From contig CAYVEQ010000034.1 of the NCBI GenBank assembly GCA_964450835.1, positions 1 to 17,904 of the forward strand: DNA of 17,904 nucleotides. Direction: 5' to 3'. Positions 6,599 to 13,976 of the stretch are shown here, piece after piece. A program made the position numbers and the translations under genes. A model generated the notes under the pieces. It searched no databases and was not told where the DNA came from. It worked only from the letters and a program-made list of their open reading frames with translations. The stretch's first letter is position 1. Each line of letters begins with the position of its first letter. This DNA comes from Caccocola sp964450835. Lineage in GTDB: Bacteria > Synergistota > Synergistia > Synergistales > Synergistaceae.

Positions 6599-7842
6599 GA
6601 AACGAATTTAAGATAGCGGATATTTCACTCGCGCCCGAAGGTCACAGACGCATGGAATGGGCGTGGGAATATATGCCCGTGCTCAGGCTCATAGCGGAGA
6701 AAGAGGCGGAGAAACGGCCGCTCGCGGGCGTCACGGTAGCCGCCTGCCTTCATTTGGAGGCAAAGACGGCCTGCCTGCTCAAAGTGCTGCGCAGTCTCGG
6801 CGCGACCGTGGCCGCCGCCGGCAGCAACCCTCTTTCGACGCAGGACCCGATTTGCGCCGCGCTTGCCGAGGAGGGGGTGCACGTGTTCAGCCGCCGCGGC
6901 ATGAGCGCCGCGGAGTACAGCGGCAATATACGCGAGATACTCAAATGGGAGCCGCGGATAATAATCGACGACGGAGGCGACGTCGTGTCCGCGGTAATCG
7001 AGGAGCGCCGCGACCTTATCCCGAATATCGCGGGCGGCTGCGAGGAGACGACGACGGGCATCAAGCGGCTGCGCGCGATGGCAGCCGAAGGAGTGCTGCC
7101 GTTCCCGATGCTTGCCGTCAACGACGCGCGGAGCAAGCATCTTTTCGACAACCGCTACGGCACGGGGCAGTCGGTGTGGGACGCGATACTGCGCACGACA
7201 AACCTTATCGTGGCGGGCAAGAACGTTGTCGTCGCGGGCTACGGCTGGTGCGGCAAAGGCGCGTCGAAAAGAGCGGCGGGGCTCGGCGCGCGCGTCATAG
7301 TCGTGGAGGTGGACCCGCACAAGGCGCTTGAAGCGCTGATGGACGGCTTTGAGGTCATGAACATGAACGACGCCGCGAAAGCCGGCGACGTATTCATAAG
7401 CGTGACGGGCAACACGAAGGTCATACGCCGCGAGCATTTTGAAAAGATGAAAGACGGCGTGCTGCTCGCGAACGCCGGACACTTCGACGTCGAGGTATAT
7501 GTTCCCGACCTCAGGGAGATGGCGGCGGAAGTGCGCCATGTGCGCGACAACATAGACACTTATGTCATGGCGGACGGGCGCAGGCTGCACCTGCTCGGCG
7601 AAGGGCGCCTTGTGAACCTCGCCGCGGGCGACGGCCATCCGGTCGAGATAATGGACCTCAGCTTCGCGATGCAGCTGCTTTCCGCGCTCTACATCAGCAC
7701 ACACCGGATGGAGCCGGGGCTTTACGGCGTTCCGGAAGAACTCGACAGACGCGTGGCGGAGCTGAAGCTCGAATCCCTGGGCATAACGATAGAAAAACTC
7801 ACGGCGGAGCAGGAAGCCTACATGGCGAGCTGGAGAGAATAG
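6595..7842 (+). CDS. ahcY: Adenosylhomocysteinase, short archaeal/Thermotoga-like form
   Basis: This NAD-dependent enzyme hydrolyses S-adenosylhomocysteine to homocysteine and adenosine, relieving product inhibition of methyltransferases. Signatures are SNPLSTQDPICAAL, IIDDGGDVVSAV, GGCEETTTGIKRL, VNDARSKHLFDNRYGTGQS, the Rossmann NAD loop VVAGYGWCGKG (residues ~216-226) and LANAGHFDVEV. At 415 aa it lacks the longer inserts of many bacterial and eukaryotic forms and ends in YMASWRE instead of the Lys-Tyr-containing tail that contacts NAD in those. That is the pattern of archaeal and Thermotoga enzymes. In Methanocaldococcus such a protein prefers S-inosylhomocysteine, the deaminated substrate; the adjacent mtaD makes that possible here. 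Substrate preference is inference. ATGA overlap with mtnA and a 2-nt gap to mtaD indicate coupled expression. Confidence 0.95.
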   Translation: MRNEFKIADISLAPEGHRRMEWAWEYMPVLRLIAEKEAEKRPLAGVTVAACLHLEAKTACLLKVLRSLGATVAAAGSNPLSTQDPICAALAEEGVHVFSRRGMSAAEYSGNIREILKWEPRIIIDDGGDVVSAVIEERRDLIPNIAGGCEETTTGIKRLRAMAAEGVLPFPMLAVNDARSKHLFDNRYGTGQSVWDAILRTTNLIVAGKNVVVAGYGWCGKGASKRAAGLGARVIVVEVDPHKALEALMDGFEVMNMNDAAKAGDVFISVTGNTKVIRREHFEKMKDGVLLANAGHFDVEVYVPDLREMAAEVRHVRDNIDTYVMADGRRLHLLGEGRLVNLAAGDGHPVEIMDLSFAMQLLSALYISTHRMEPGLYGVPEELDRRVAELKLESLGITIEKLTAEQEAYMASWRE

Positions 7843-7844
7843 AA

Positions 7845-9137
7845 ATGCCGGAGATTTACCGCGACGTAATAATATGGGACGCGGAGATGGAGCGCGCGCG
7901 CCGCTGCGACGTGCGCACGGAGGGCGGCAGAATCGCCGAAATAGCCGAGGCAGGCACATTAGAAGGCCGCCCCGCCTTTGAGGGGCGCGGCAGGACGGCG
8001 ATGCTTCCGGGCTTCGTCAACGCCCACGGACACGCCGCCATGACTATGCTGCGGGGGCTCGGCGAGGAACTTCCGCTCATGGAATGGCTGCAAAAGAAAA
8101 TATGGCCCGTGGAGGATAAGCTCGACCCCGATACGGTCTATACCGGCACGCAGCTCGCGCTTATGGAGATGCTCTCGACCGGAACGACCTGTTTCGCCGA
8201 TATGTATTTCTTCATGGACAGCGTCGCGGAGGCCGTCCTCGCGTGCGGAATGCGCGCGGGGCTCTCGCGCGGGATTGTCCCGTCGCCGCGCGGCGGCGGC
8301 AGGGAAAGGCTTGAGGAAAACCTCAGACTCGCGGACGCCTACGACGGCGCGAAAGGGCTGGTGCGCATTCAGCTCGGCCCCCACGCGCCCTACACGGTGC
8401 CCGAGGGGCTGATGACCGAAATCGCCGCGGCCGCGAAAGAAAAGGGCCTCGGCGTGCAGCTGCACTGGCTTGAAACGAAAAACGACTGGCCTCTTTCCGA
8501 AGCGTCAAAGAGAATGAATCCTGAGGAATTTCTCGAAAGGACCGGGCTTCTTGATGTCAGTCGGCTTCTGCTCGCGCACTGCGTCTGGATTGACAGGGAA
8601 AAATACCCCGTCTACGCGCGGGAGAACATCACAATCGCGCACAACCCCAAGAGCAACTGGAAACTCGGCAGCGGCACGGCACCCGTCTGCGAGATGAAAA
8701 AGTCCGGCATAAACGTCGCTCTCGGGACAGACGGGGCGTCGAGCAACAACCGTCTCGACATGTGGGACGAAATGCGCTTCGCCTCTCTCGCGCAGAAAGG
8801 CTCCAATCTGGACCCGACCATGCTTCCGGCGCGCGAGGCTTTCCGCATGTCCACAGTCGCGGGCGCGCGCGCTCTCGGCTTCGAAAAAACCGGGCTGCTG
8901 CGCGAAGGCTGGAACGCAGACTTCATGCTCGTGGATCTCGACCGTCCTCACTATGTCGGGTGGGATCTGGAAAATCTTCCCGGCTGCATCGTCTACGCCG
9001 GGAGCTCGGCGGACATTGCGGCGACGGCGGTCGCGGGCGAGGTTCTCTACGAAAACGGAAATTTCGCGAATCTCGACAGAGAGAAAATAACCGCCTCGGC
9101 GAACGCGGCGCGGGCTGCGCTCACGTCGCGCGGCTGA
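7845..9137 (+). CDS. mtaD: 5-methylthioadenosine/S-adenosylhomocysteine deaminase
   Basis: This amidohydrolase-superfamily enzyme deaminates methylthioadenosine, S-adenosylhomocysteine and often 5'-deoxyadenosine at the adenine ring. The 430-aa chain shows the metal site and catalytic residues: NAHGH with His61 and His63, LHWLET with His207 and Glu210, AHC with His245, and GTDGASSNN with Asp296. These match in order the Thermotoga TM0936 set of His, His, His, Glu, His and Asp. NPKSNWKLGSG after His266 is another family signature. The C-terminal part closes the beta-sandwich (ADFMLVDLDRPHYVGWD). The ATG lies 2 nt after the ahcY stop. The assembly gap begins 7 nt after its stop, so any further operon gene is unseen. 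Confidence 0.95.
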   Translation: MPEIYRDVIIWDAEMERARRCDVRTEGGRIAEIAEAGTLEGRPAFEGRGRTAMLPGFVNAHGHAAMTMLRGLGEELPLMEWLQKKIWPVEDKLDPDTVYTGTQLALMEMLSTGTTCFADMYFFMDSVAEAVLACGMRAGLSRGIVPSPRGGGRERLEENLRLADAYDGAKGLVRIQLGPHAPYTVPEGLMTEIAAAAKEKGLGVQLHWLETKNDWPLSEASKRMNPEEFLERTGLLDVSRLLLAHCVWIDREKYPVYARENITIAHNPKSNWKLGSGTAPVCEMKKSGINVALGTDGASSNNRLDMWDEMRFASLAQKGSNLDPTMLPAREAFRMSTVAGARALGFEKTGLLREGWNADFMLVDLDRPHYVGWDLENLPGCIVYAGSSADIAATAVAGEVLYENGNFANLDREKITASANAARAALTSRG

Positions 9138-9144
9138 GCCCGCG

Positions 9145-9244
9145 NNNNNNNNNNNNNNNNNNNNNNNNNNNNNNNNNNNNNNNNNNNNNNNNNNNNNNNN
9201 NNNNNNNNNNNNNNNNNNNNNNNNNNNNNNNNNNNNNNNNNNNN
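9145..9244. other. Assembly gap of 100 N
   Basis: Exactly 100 unknown bases. A round 100 is the usual placeholder for a gap of unknown length, so genes could be missing between mtaD and the response regulator. The sequence entering it (9127-9144) is an imperfect GC-rich inverted repeat around the mtaD stop codon. No feature should be called through it. Confidence 0.98.
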
Positions 9245-9249
9245 CGGCA

Positions 9250-9289
9250 CGTCACAAAATTTCTATAAACAGTTCATAAAATCGTCATA
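9250..9289 (+). promoter_or_regulatory. Four in-phase 11-bp repeats resembling tandem Pho boxes
   Basis: Four 7-bp units, each followed by a 4-bp spacer, start exactly 11 bp apart: CGTCACA (9250), TTCTATA (9261), GTTCATA (9272) and CGTCATA (9283). The spacers are AAAT, AACA and AAAT. The last two units with their spacer match the E. coli Pho-box consensus at about 14 of 18 positions by eye. Direct repeats at 11-bp spacing are how PhoB/OmpR-family regulators bind. The gene just downstream encodes such a regulator, so autoregulation is plausible. A -10-like TACCAT (9299-9304) lies 9 bp after the array, the layout of PhoB-activated promoters. Confidence 0.6.
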
Positions 9290-9298
9290 TCGTCCAGT

Positions 9299-9304
9299 TA
9301 CCAT
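9299..9304 (+). promoter_or_regulatory. Possible activator-dependent -10 element
   Basis: TACCAT matches TATAAT at 4 of 6 positions and follows the repeat array by 9 bp, with no -35 hexamer other than the array itself. Transcription would begin near 9311 and yield a leader of about 125 nt before the response regulator. Confidence 0.35.
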
Positions 9305-9333
9305 AAAACGTCAAAGAGAAGCGGCGCGGCATA

Positions 9334-9364
9334 AGTTCGGCGGCGGGGAAAATCCGCCCGAACT
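9334..9364 (+). promoter_or_regulatory. Leader hairpin upstream of the response regulator
   Basis: AGTTCGGCGG (9334-9343) pairs with CCGCCCGAACT (9354-9364) over 10 bp with one bulged base, around a 10-nt loop. No proper T-tract follows. If transcription starts at the upstream -10 candidate, the hairpin lies in the 5' leader; relative to the second promoter it is upstream DNA. Confidence 0.4.
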
Positions 9365-9371
9365 GTTTCCG

Positions 9372-9398
9372 CGCCCGCGGGCGAAAAGGGAATATAAT
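9372..9398 (+). promoter_or_regulatory. Consensus -10 with an upstream palindrome
   Basis: A perfect TATAAT lies at 9393-9398, and a perfect 12-bp palindrome, CGCCCGCGGGCG (9372-9383), occupies the -20 to -30 zone where a spacer and -35 would be. No good -35 hexamer is visible. The palindrome could be an operator or the site of an activator. Transcription would start about 30 nt before the regulator's start codon at 9436. Confidence 0.5.
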
Positions 9399-9435
9399 GA
9401 GTGCGGAAAAATTTTTTCGGGGAGAGGGCGGCGGC

Positions 9436-10116
9436 ATGAGAATACTTATCGTAGAGGACGAGCGCGCGATCGCGGAAGTGGAAAAGGCCTATATTGAACG
9501 CGAGGGATACTCGGCGGAGATTGCATCAAACGGCCTCGAAGGGCTCGCGAAGTTCAGGGAAAAGCAGTTTGACCTCGTCATTCTCGACCTTATGCTCCCC
9601 GGCATCTCCGGCACGGACGTCTGCCGCGAGATACGGCGCGAGTCAAACGCCCCGATTATCATGGTTACTGCGAAAAGCGGCGAGGACGACATCGTGTCGG
9701 GGCTTGACGCGGGCGCCGACGACTACGTGGTGAAGCCTTTTTCGCCGAGGATACTGATGGCGCGCATAAGGGCGAACATGAGAAAGAACGGCTCGCCGGA
9801 GGATGCCGCGCGCGAGCCTATCCGCGTCGGCGGCGCGCTTGTAATAGACCCGTATAACCTCTCCGTGAAGAAGAACGGCAAAGAAATACTGCTCACGCGC
9901 AACGAGTTTATGATCCTGTCGAAGATGGCGGCGCGCCCCGACAAGACGTGGAGCCGCGACGACCTGATCACCTACGCCCTCGGCTATGAATACGACGGCT
10001 TTGAGAGATCGATAGACAGCTACATCAAGAACATCCGCAAGAAACTTTCGGACGCGGAGCACGAAAACGGCTTTATCCGCACGGTGCACGGCTTCGGCTA
10101 TAAAATCTCGGAATAG
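9436..10116 (+). CDS. OmpR/PhoB-family response regulator
   Basis: This 226-aa two-component regulator has a receiver domain (residues ~1-115) with the acid pair Glu7/Asp8, phospho-acceptor Asp51 (VILDLMLPG), Thr78 and Lys100 (VVKPF). It is followed by a winged-helix DNA-binding domain (~128-225) with LLTRNEFMILSKMAARPDKTWSRDDLI and SIDSYIKNIRKKL...IRTVHGFGYKI. The ATG at 9436 is chosen: MRILIVEDE is the standard family start and GGAGAGGG lies 7 nt upstream. The ATG at 9397, in frame 13 codons earlier, overlaps the -10 element. The sensor kinase gene starts 6 nt after its stop, so the two form a pair that probably controls the efflux genes of the same operon. Confidence 0.94.
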   Translation: MRILIVEDERAIAEVEKAYIEREGYSAEIASNGLEGLAKFREKQFDLVILDLMLPGISGTDVCREIRRESNAPIIMVTAKSGEDDIVSGLDAGADDYVVKPFSPRILMARIRANMRKNGSPEDAAREPIRVGGALVIDPYNLSVKKNGKEILLTRNEFMILSKMAARPDKTWSRDDLITYALGYEYDGFERSIDSYIKNIRKKLSDAEHENGFIRTVHGFGYKISE

Positions 10117-10122
10117 CCCCCT

Positions 10123-11538
10123 ATGAAACATTCGCTGCGTTCACAGCTCATCTTCCAGTATATGGTAATCGTCATCGTCTGTATGCTTGTCATACCGACG
10201 GCGATTTCCGAGCTGCTTGAATGGCAGTTCAAAAATTTTCTGAACGAGCAGCTTGCCGAATACGAAAACGAGTTTTCCGACTATCTCGCCTCGGCGTACG
10301 CGGAGAACGGCTCGTGGTACGGGCGGGGAACGCTCCCGCGCGGCACGAACTTCGTGCGCTGGCCTGTCGCCGCGGTGCGCATAGCGGACGCCGGCGGAAA
10401 CGTCATACGCATTTACAGCCGCTTCTCGGTGAAGCCGGGGCTTATGCGCCGCATGGATAATCAGCCCCTCCCGAGACCGTCGCTGCCGGAAGGACTGCTG
10501 ACGCGCGAGAAGGAAATCGCGGTCGCGGGCAGAACCGTCGGCAGGGTCACTTTCTACGTGCTGCCGTTTGAAAAAGCGCCGGAGAACAAATTTTTGCAGC
10601 GCTTCAATAAAATCATGTATTACGCCGTGGCCGTAATGCTCATAATATCCGCGATGATCGCCATATTCATGGCCTACAGGATAAGCACGCCCGTGCTTGT
10701 CGCCGCGCGCCGGGCGCACAGTATAAGCGTCGGCAGGTACGGCGACGAAGAACACGCGGAGTCGAACATCGCCGAGCTTCAGACGCTTATAGAGAGCGTG
10801 GACAGGCTCGGAAAAAGCCTTGAAGAGCAGGAGGCGCTGCGCAAGCGGCTTATGAGCGACATCGCGCACGAGCTGAGAAACCCTGTCGCGGTAATAAAAT
10901 CCCATCTTGAGGCAATCGAGGACGGCGTGTGGGAGGCGACACCCGAGCGCATAAGGCTTACGGTAAGCGAGGTGGACAGGCTCTCGCTGCTTATCCGCGA
11001 AGTGGAGAATCTGACCTCGATAGAGAGGGCGGCGCACGCTCTTTCCGCGGAGGAGACGGATCTGTCGGCGGTGGTGGAGAAAGCCGCGCTCGCCTATGAC
11101 CCTCTCTACAAGAACAAGGGAGTGGAACTGCGGCGCGAAATAGAGCGCGGAGCAACCGCGGTGGCGGACGGAGCGAAAATGCGCCAGGTGGCGGAAAACC
11201 TGCTGTCAAACGCGCTGCGCTACACAGATCCCGGAGGCGCCGTCACCGTTTCGGTCAGAAGCGGCGAAAAGGAGCTTTCGCTAAGCGTCGCGGACACGGG
11301 GATCGGCATAGCGGCGAAAGAGCTGCCCTATATCTTCGAGCGCTTTTACCGCACCGACCTTTCGCGCGCCAGATCAAGCGGCGGAATAGGCATCGGCCTC
11401 GCGATAGTCAAGGCCATCGTCGAAGCCCACGGCGGTTCGATAGAAGTCGAAAGCGAACCGGGCAAAGGAAGCCGCTTCACAGTAAAAATTCCAAAGGGAA
11501 AAGAACCGGAAGGAGTGGTGCAAACCGATGAAGCATAA
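10123..11538 (+). CDS. Sensor histidine kinase
   Basis: The 471-aa membrane kinase should phosphorylate the adjacent response regulator. Order: a membrane helix (~11-30), a periplasmic sensor region of about 130 residues (~31-162) with no fold I recognise, a second helix (~164-186), a HAMP linker (~187-240), HisKA with SDIAHELRNP and phospho-acceptor His249, then the ATPase domain with the N box (Asn363 in NLLSNALRY), G1 box DTGIGI (391-396), F box (FERFYR) and G2 box GGIGIGLAI (420-428). The C-terminus runs 11 bases into the TolC-like gene. No clear ribosome site precedes the ATG, 6 nt after the regulator's stop, so translation is likely by coupling. The signal sensed is unknown. Confidence 0.94.
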   Translation: MKHSLRSQLIFQYMVIVIVCMLVIPTAISELLEWQFKNFLNEQLAEYENEFSDYLASAYAENGSWYGRGTLPRGTNFVRWPVAAVRIADAGGNVIRIYSRFSVKPGLMRRMDNQPLPRPSLPEGLLTREKEIAVAGRTVGRVTFYVLPFEKAPENKFLQRFNKIMYYAVAVMLIISAMIAIFMAYRISTPVLVAARRAHSISVGRYGDEEHAESNIAELQTLIESVDRLGKSLEEQEALRKRLMSDIAHELRNPVAVIKSHLEAIEDGVWEATPERIRLTVSEVDRLSLLIREVENLTSIERAAHALSAEETDLSAVVEKAALAYDPLYKNKGVELRREIERGATAVADGAKMRQVAENLLSNALRYTDPGGAVTVSVRSGEKELSLSVADTGIGIAAKELPYIFERFYRTDLSRARSSGGIGIGLAIVKAIVEAHGGSIEVESEPGKGSRFTVKIPKGKEPEGVVQTDEA

Positions 11539-12781
11539 AATTCTGCCGCTTGCCGCGGCGCTTGCTCTCTTATGCGCCCCGCGGGCGCGGGCGGACACTC
11601 TCACGCTGGAAGAGTGCCTTGACGCCGCGATGAAGAACAACCCCGAGATAACAGCGGCGACGGAATATATCAACGCCCAGCGCACGACGATAAACCAGGC
11701 CGCCGCGCCCGGGCGCCCGCAGCTCTCGGCGGGCAGCTCATACAGAAGGGGAGGCAGCGGCGACGACCATTCGGGCATGTATGACACCAATATAGGAGTC
11801 AGCCAGTCGATAAGCGACTGGGGCAAGCGGAAGACGAACATAAAACGCGCGCGCCTCGCCGTGAACGCGGCGGAAGCGGACTACGACGAGACGGTAAACT
11901 CCGTCGTGCAGTCCGTCTACAGCGCCTACTACGCTCTCAACAGAGCCGAGCGCGACAGAGACATCGCGCAGACGCGGTACGATAATTATGAAAAACGGCT
12001 CGAATGGGCGCGCACCTACTACGAAGTCGGCACAAAGGCGAAAATAGAAGTGACAAACGCCGAGTCCGACCTCGCCTCGTCGAAGCTCGCCCTTGTGCGC
12101 GCGCAAAGCACGATAGAACAGAGGCGCGCCGAGCTCGCTAACGCGATCGGCGTTCCGCTCATGCGGATAACGGACGTTGAGGACATGCTGGACTACGAAG
12201 AGTGGGAGATTGCGTTGGACAAAGCCGTCGCAGACGCCATGGCGTCGCGCCCGGAACTCATAGCCGAAAGACGCCGGGTAGAGTACGCCGCGGAAGAGAT
12301 CACACTCCAGATGAAAGGGCTGTCGCCGGCGCTCTCCGCGTCCGCCGGGTACGGTTTCGGCAGCGACTCCTATTTTGACAGCGACGAGTGGTACGCCCAG
12401 CTTTCACTCTCAATCCCGCTCTCGGACGGCGGACTCACGAAAAGCCGCGTGGAACAGGCGCGGGCGCAGATGCGGCAGGCGGAGGCCGAGCTGAAAAACA
12501 GAGAGAACTCGGTGAAGCTGGAAGTGCGCACGGCGTGGGAAGATCTGCGGCAGGCCAAAGAATCTCTCGTCGCGGCGCGCGAAGCGGAACGGGCCGCCAA
12601 AGCGACGCTTGAGCTCGCCCTCGGCCGCTATCAGGCGGGAGTAGGCGACAATCTTGAAATTTCAGACGCGGTGGACGGCTACGCGTCAGCGTCCGGCAGC
12701 ACGGTGCTCGCGCTGTACGACTGCAAGAACGCGCGTTACAACCTGGAAAAAGCAATGGGAGGGCTTGGCTATGGCGAATAA
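11528..12781 (+). CDS. TolC-like outer membrane efflux protein
   Basis: The 417-aa product is an outer-membrane factor that forms the exit duct of a tripartite pump. A signal peptide is seen (KHK, hydrophobic LPLAAALALL, likely cleavage ARA-D after residue 22). Two outer-membrane efflux repeats follow: LTLEECLDAAMKNNPEITAA... (~25-205) and ...LDKAVADAMASRPELIAERRRVEYAAEEI... (~225-410), with long alanine- and glutamate-rich helices and GVSQSISDWGKRK / LSIPLSDGGLTKSRVEQA strand segments. The missing N-terminal lipobox (Leu precedes Cys16) argues against a lipoprotein. The ATG lies 11 nt inside the kinase gene with AAGGAG upstream; its end overlaps the adaptor gene by 11 nt. Its presence shows that the organism is diderm. 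Confidence 0.93.
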   Translation: MKHKILPLAAALALLCAPRARADTLTLEECLDAAMKNNPEITAATEYINAQRTTINQAAAPGRPQLSAGSSYRRGGSGDDHSGMYDTNIGVSQSISDWGKRKTNIKRARLAVNAAEADYDETVNSVVQSVYSAYYALNRAERDRDIAQTRYDNYEKRLEWARTYYEVGTKAKIEVTNAESDLASSKLALVRAQSTIEQRRAELANAIGVPLMRITDVEDMLDYEEWEIALDKAVADAMASRPELIAERRRVEYAAEEITLQMKGLSPALSASAGYGFGSDSYFDSDEWYAQLSLSIPLSDGGLTKSRVEQARAQMRQAEAELKNRENSVKLEVRTAWEDLRQAKESLVAAREAERAAKATLELALGRYQAGVGDNLEISDAVDGYASASGSTVLALYDCKNARYNLEKAMGGLGYGE

Positions 12782-13973
12782 AATTCCTGTCAGGAGCAAA
12801 AAATTCAAAGCCGCGGCGCTGTTTCTCATAATAGCGGCCGCCGCGGGCGGCGGGCTGTACTGGCAGTTCGGCCGCAAAGAGACGGTGCGTTACAAATCCG
12901 TGCCGGTCGCGCGCGGCTCGCTGCTCTCGAAAATACAGGCCACAGGCACGCTGAATCCGGTTGAAACGGTTGACGTAGGCACGCAGATATCGGGTACGAT
13001 AAAAGAGCTTTTCTTTGACTACAACAGCGAAGTCAAAGCGGGACAGCTGATAGCCCTGATGGACTCCGCCACGCAGAGCGCGGTCGTGGCCCAGCAGGAA
13101 GCGCAGCTTGCCTCCGCGCGGGCCGATGTGCTTGACGCGGAAGCGGCGCTCGAAGTCGCTGAAAAAGACCTGCGCAGGACGGAGGAGCTGGCGCGGCGCG
13201 ACCTGATAGCGAAAGCCGACGTAGACACAGACACGAGCGTGTGGCTTCGCGCGAAAGCGAACCTCGAATCGGCGAGGGCGAGAGTGCGGCAGAACGAGGC
13301 CTCTCTGGACCAGTCGAAAGTCACTCTCGGCTACACGAAAATATATTCGCCGGTGGACGGCGTCGTTATAGCCAAAAACGTCGAAGAGGGGCAGACAGTC
13401 GCGGCAAGCTATCAGACGCCCAGCATAGCGGAAATCGCGCGCGACCTGACGCAGATGCAGGTCGAAGTCAACGTGGACGAGGCCGACATCGGCGGCGTTC
13501 ACGAGGGGCAGGAGGCGGAGTTCTCGGTAGACGCCTACCCGCGCGAGTCCTTCGGCGGCAGAGTCTCGCAGGTTCGCCTCTCCCCGTCCACCGAGGATAA
13601 CATAGTTACGTACGCTGTAATTGTCAAAGTTGACAACCCTGACGGCAAGCTTCTGCCCGGCATGACCGCGAACGTCTCCCTGATACTCGACAGGCGCAGC
13701 GACGTGCTGACGGTTCCGAACAGCGCCTTCCGCTTCAAACCCGTGGACACGGGCCGTAACGTCGAAGTCGCCCCGCCCGGCCCCGGGAGGCGCAAAAGCA
13801 ATGTCGCGGCGGTGACGGCGCCGGCGGTCTACCTGCTCGACGCGAAAGGAGAGCCGGTCAAGGCCGAGGTGGAGCGCGGCATCACGGACGGGCAGAAGAC
13901 GGAAGTCGTTTCCGGCCTGGAGGAAGGACAGCTTGTGATAACAGGCGTGATACTTCCGAGAGAGGACAAATAA
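12771..13973 (+). CDS. macA: MacA-like periplasmic adaptor (HlyD/RND family)
   Basis: The 400-aa adaptor links the inner-membrane transporter to the TolC-like channel. A single N-terminal membrane anchor (residues ~13-31) is followed by the barrel-sandwich/lipoyl half (VARGSLLSKIQATGTLNPVETVDVGTQISGTI), a long alpha-hairpin (~100-180, rich in Ala, Glu and Arg), the second lipoyl half (YTKIYSPVDGVVIAKNVEEGQTVAAS), a beta-barrel and a membrane-proximal domain. The QISGTI and VEEGQTV motifs are MacA-like. The ATG at 12771 gives the anchor directly after the start and overlaps the TolC-like gene by 11 nt; the frame is open 39 codons further upstream but out of family. An ABC ATPase begins 3 nt after the stop. 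Confidence 0.93.
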   Translation: MANKIPVRSKKFKAAALFLIIAAAAGGGLYWQFGRKETVRYKSVPVARGSLLSKIQATGTLNPVETVDVGTQISGTIKELFFDYNSEVKAGQLIALMDSATQSAVVAQQEAQLASARADVLDAEAALEVAEKDLRRTEELARRDLIAKADVDTDTSVWLRAKANLESARARVRQNEASLDQSKVTLGYTKIYSPVDGVVIAKNVEEGQTVAASYQTPSIAEIARDLTQMQVEVNVDEADIGGVHEGQEAEFSVDAYPRESFGGRVSQVRLSPSTEDNIVTYAVIVKVDNPDGKLLPGMTANVSLILDRRSDVLTVPNSAFRFKPVDTGRNVEVAPPGPGRRKSNVAAVTAPAVYLLDAKGEPVKAEVERGITDGQKTEVVSGLEEGQLVITGVILPREDK

Positions 13974-13976
13974 CAG

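Noticed and set aside
6625..7959. Long open frame on the minus strand (444 codons)
   Set aside because: It lies antisense to ahcY, which has full family motifs; its product is His/Arg/Ala-rich shadow sequence typical of GC-rich DNA.
8762..9268. Open frame running through the N gap
   Set aside because: It is open only because unknown bases are read through; it shadows mtaD.
9397..9435. Earlier ATG for the response regulator
   Set aside because: The ATG overlaps the TATAAT element and has no ribosome site; MRILIVEDE at 9436 is the family start with GGAGAGGG in place.
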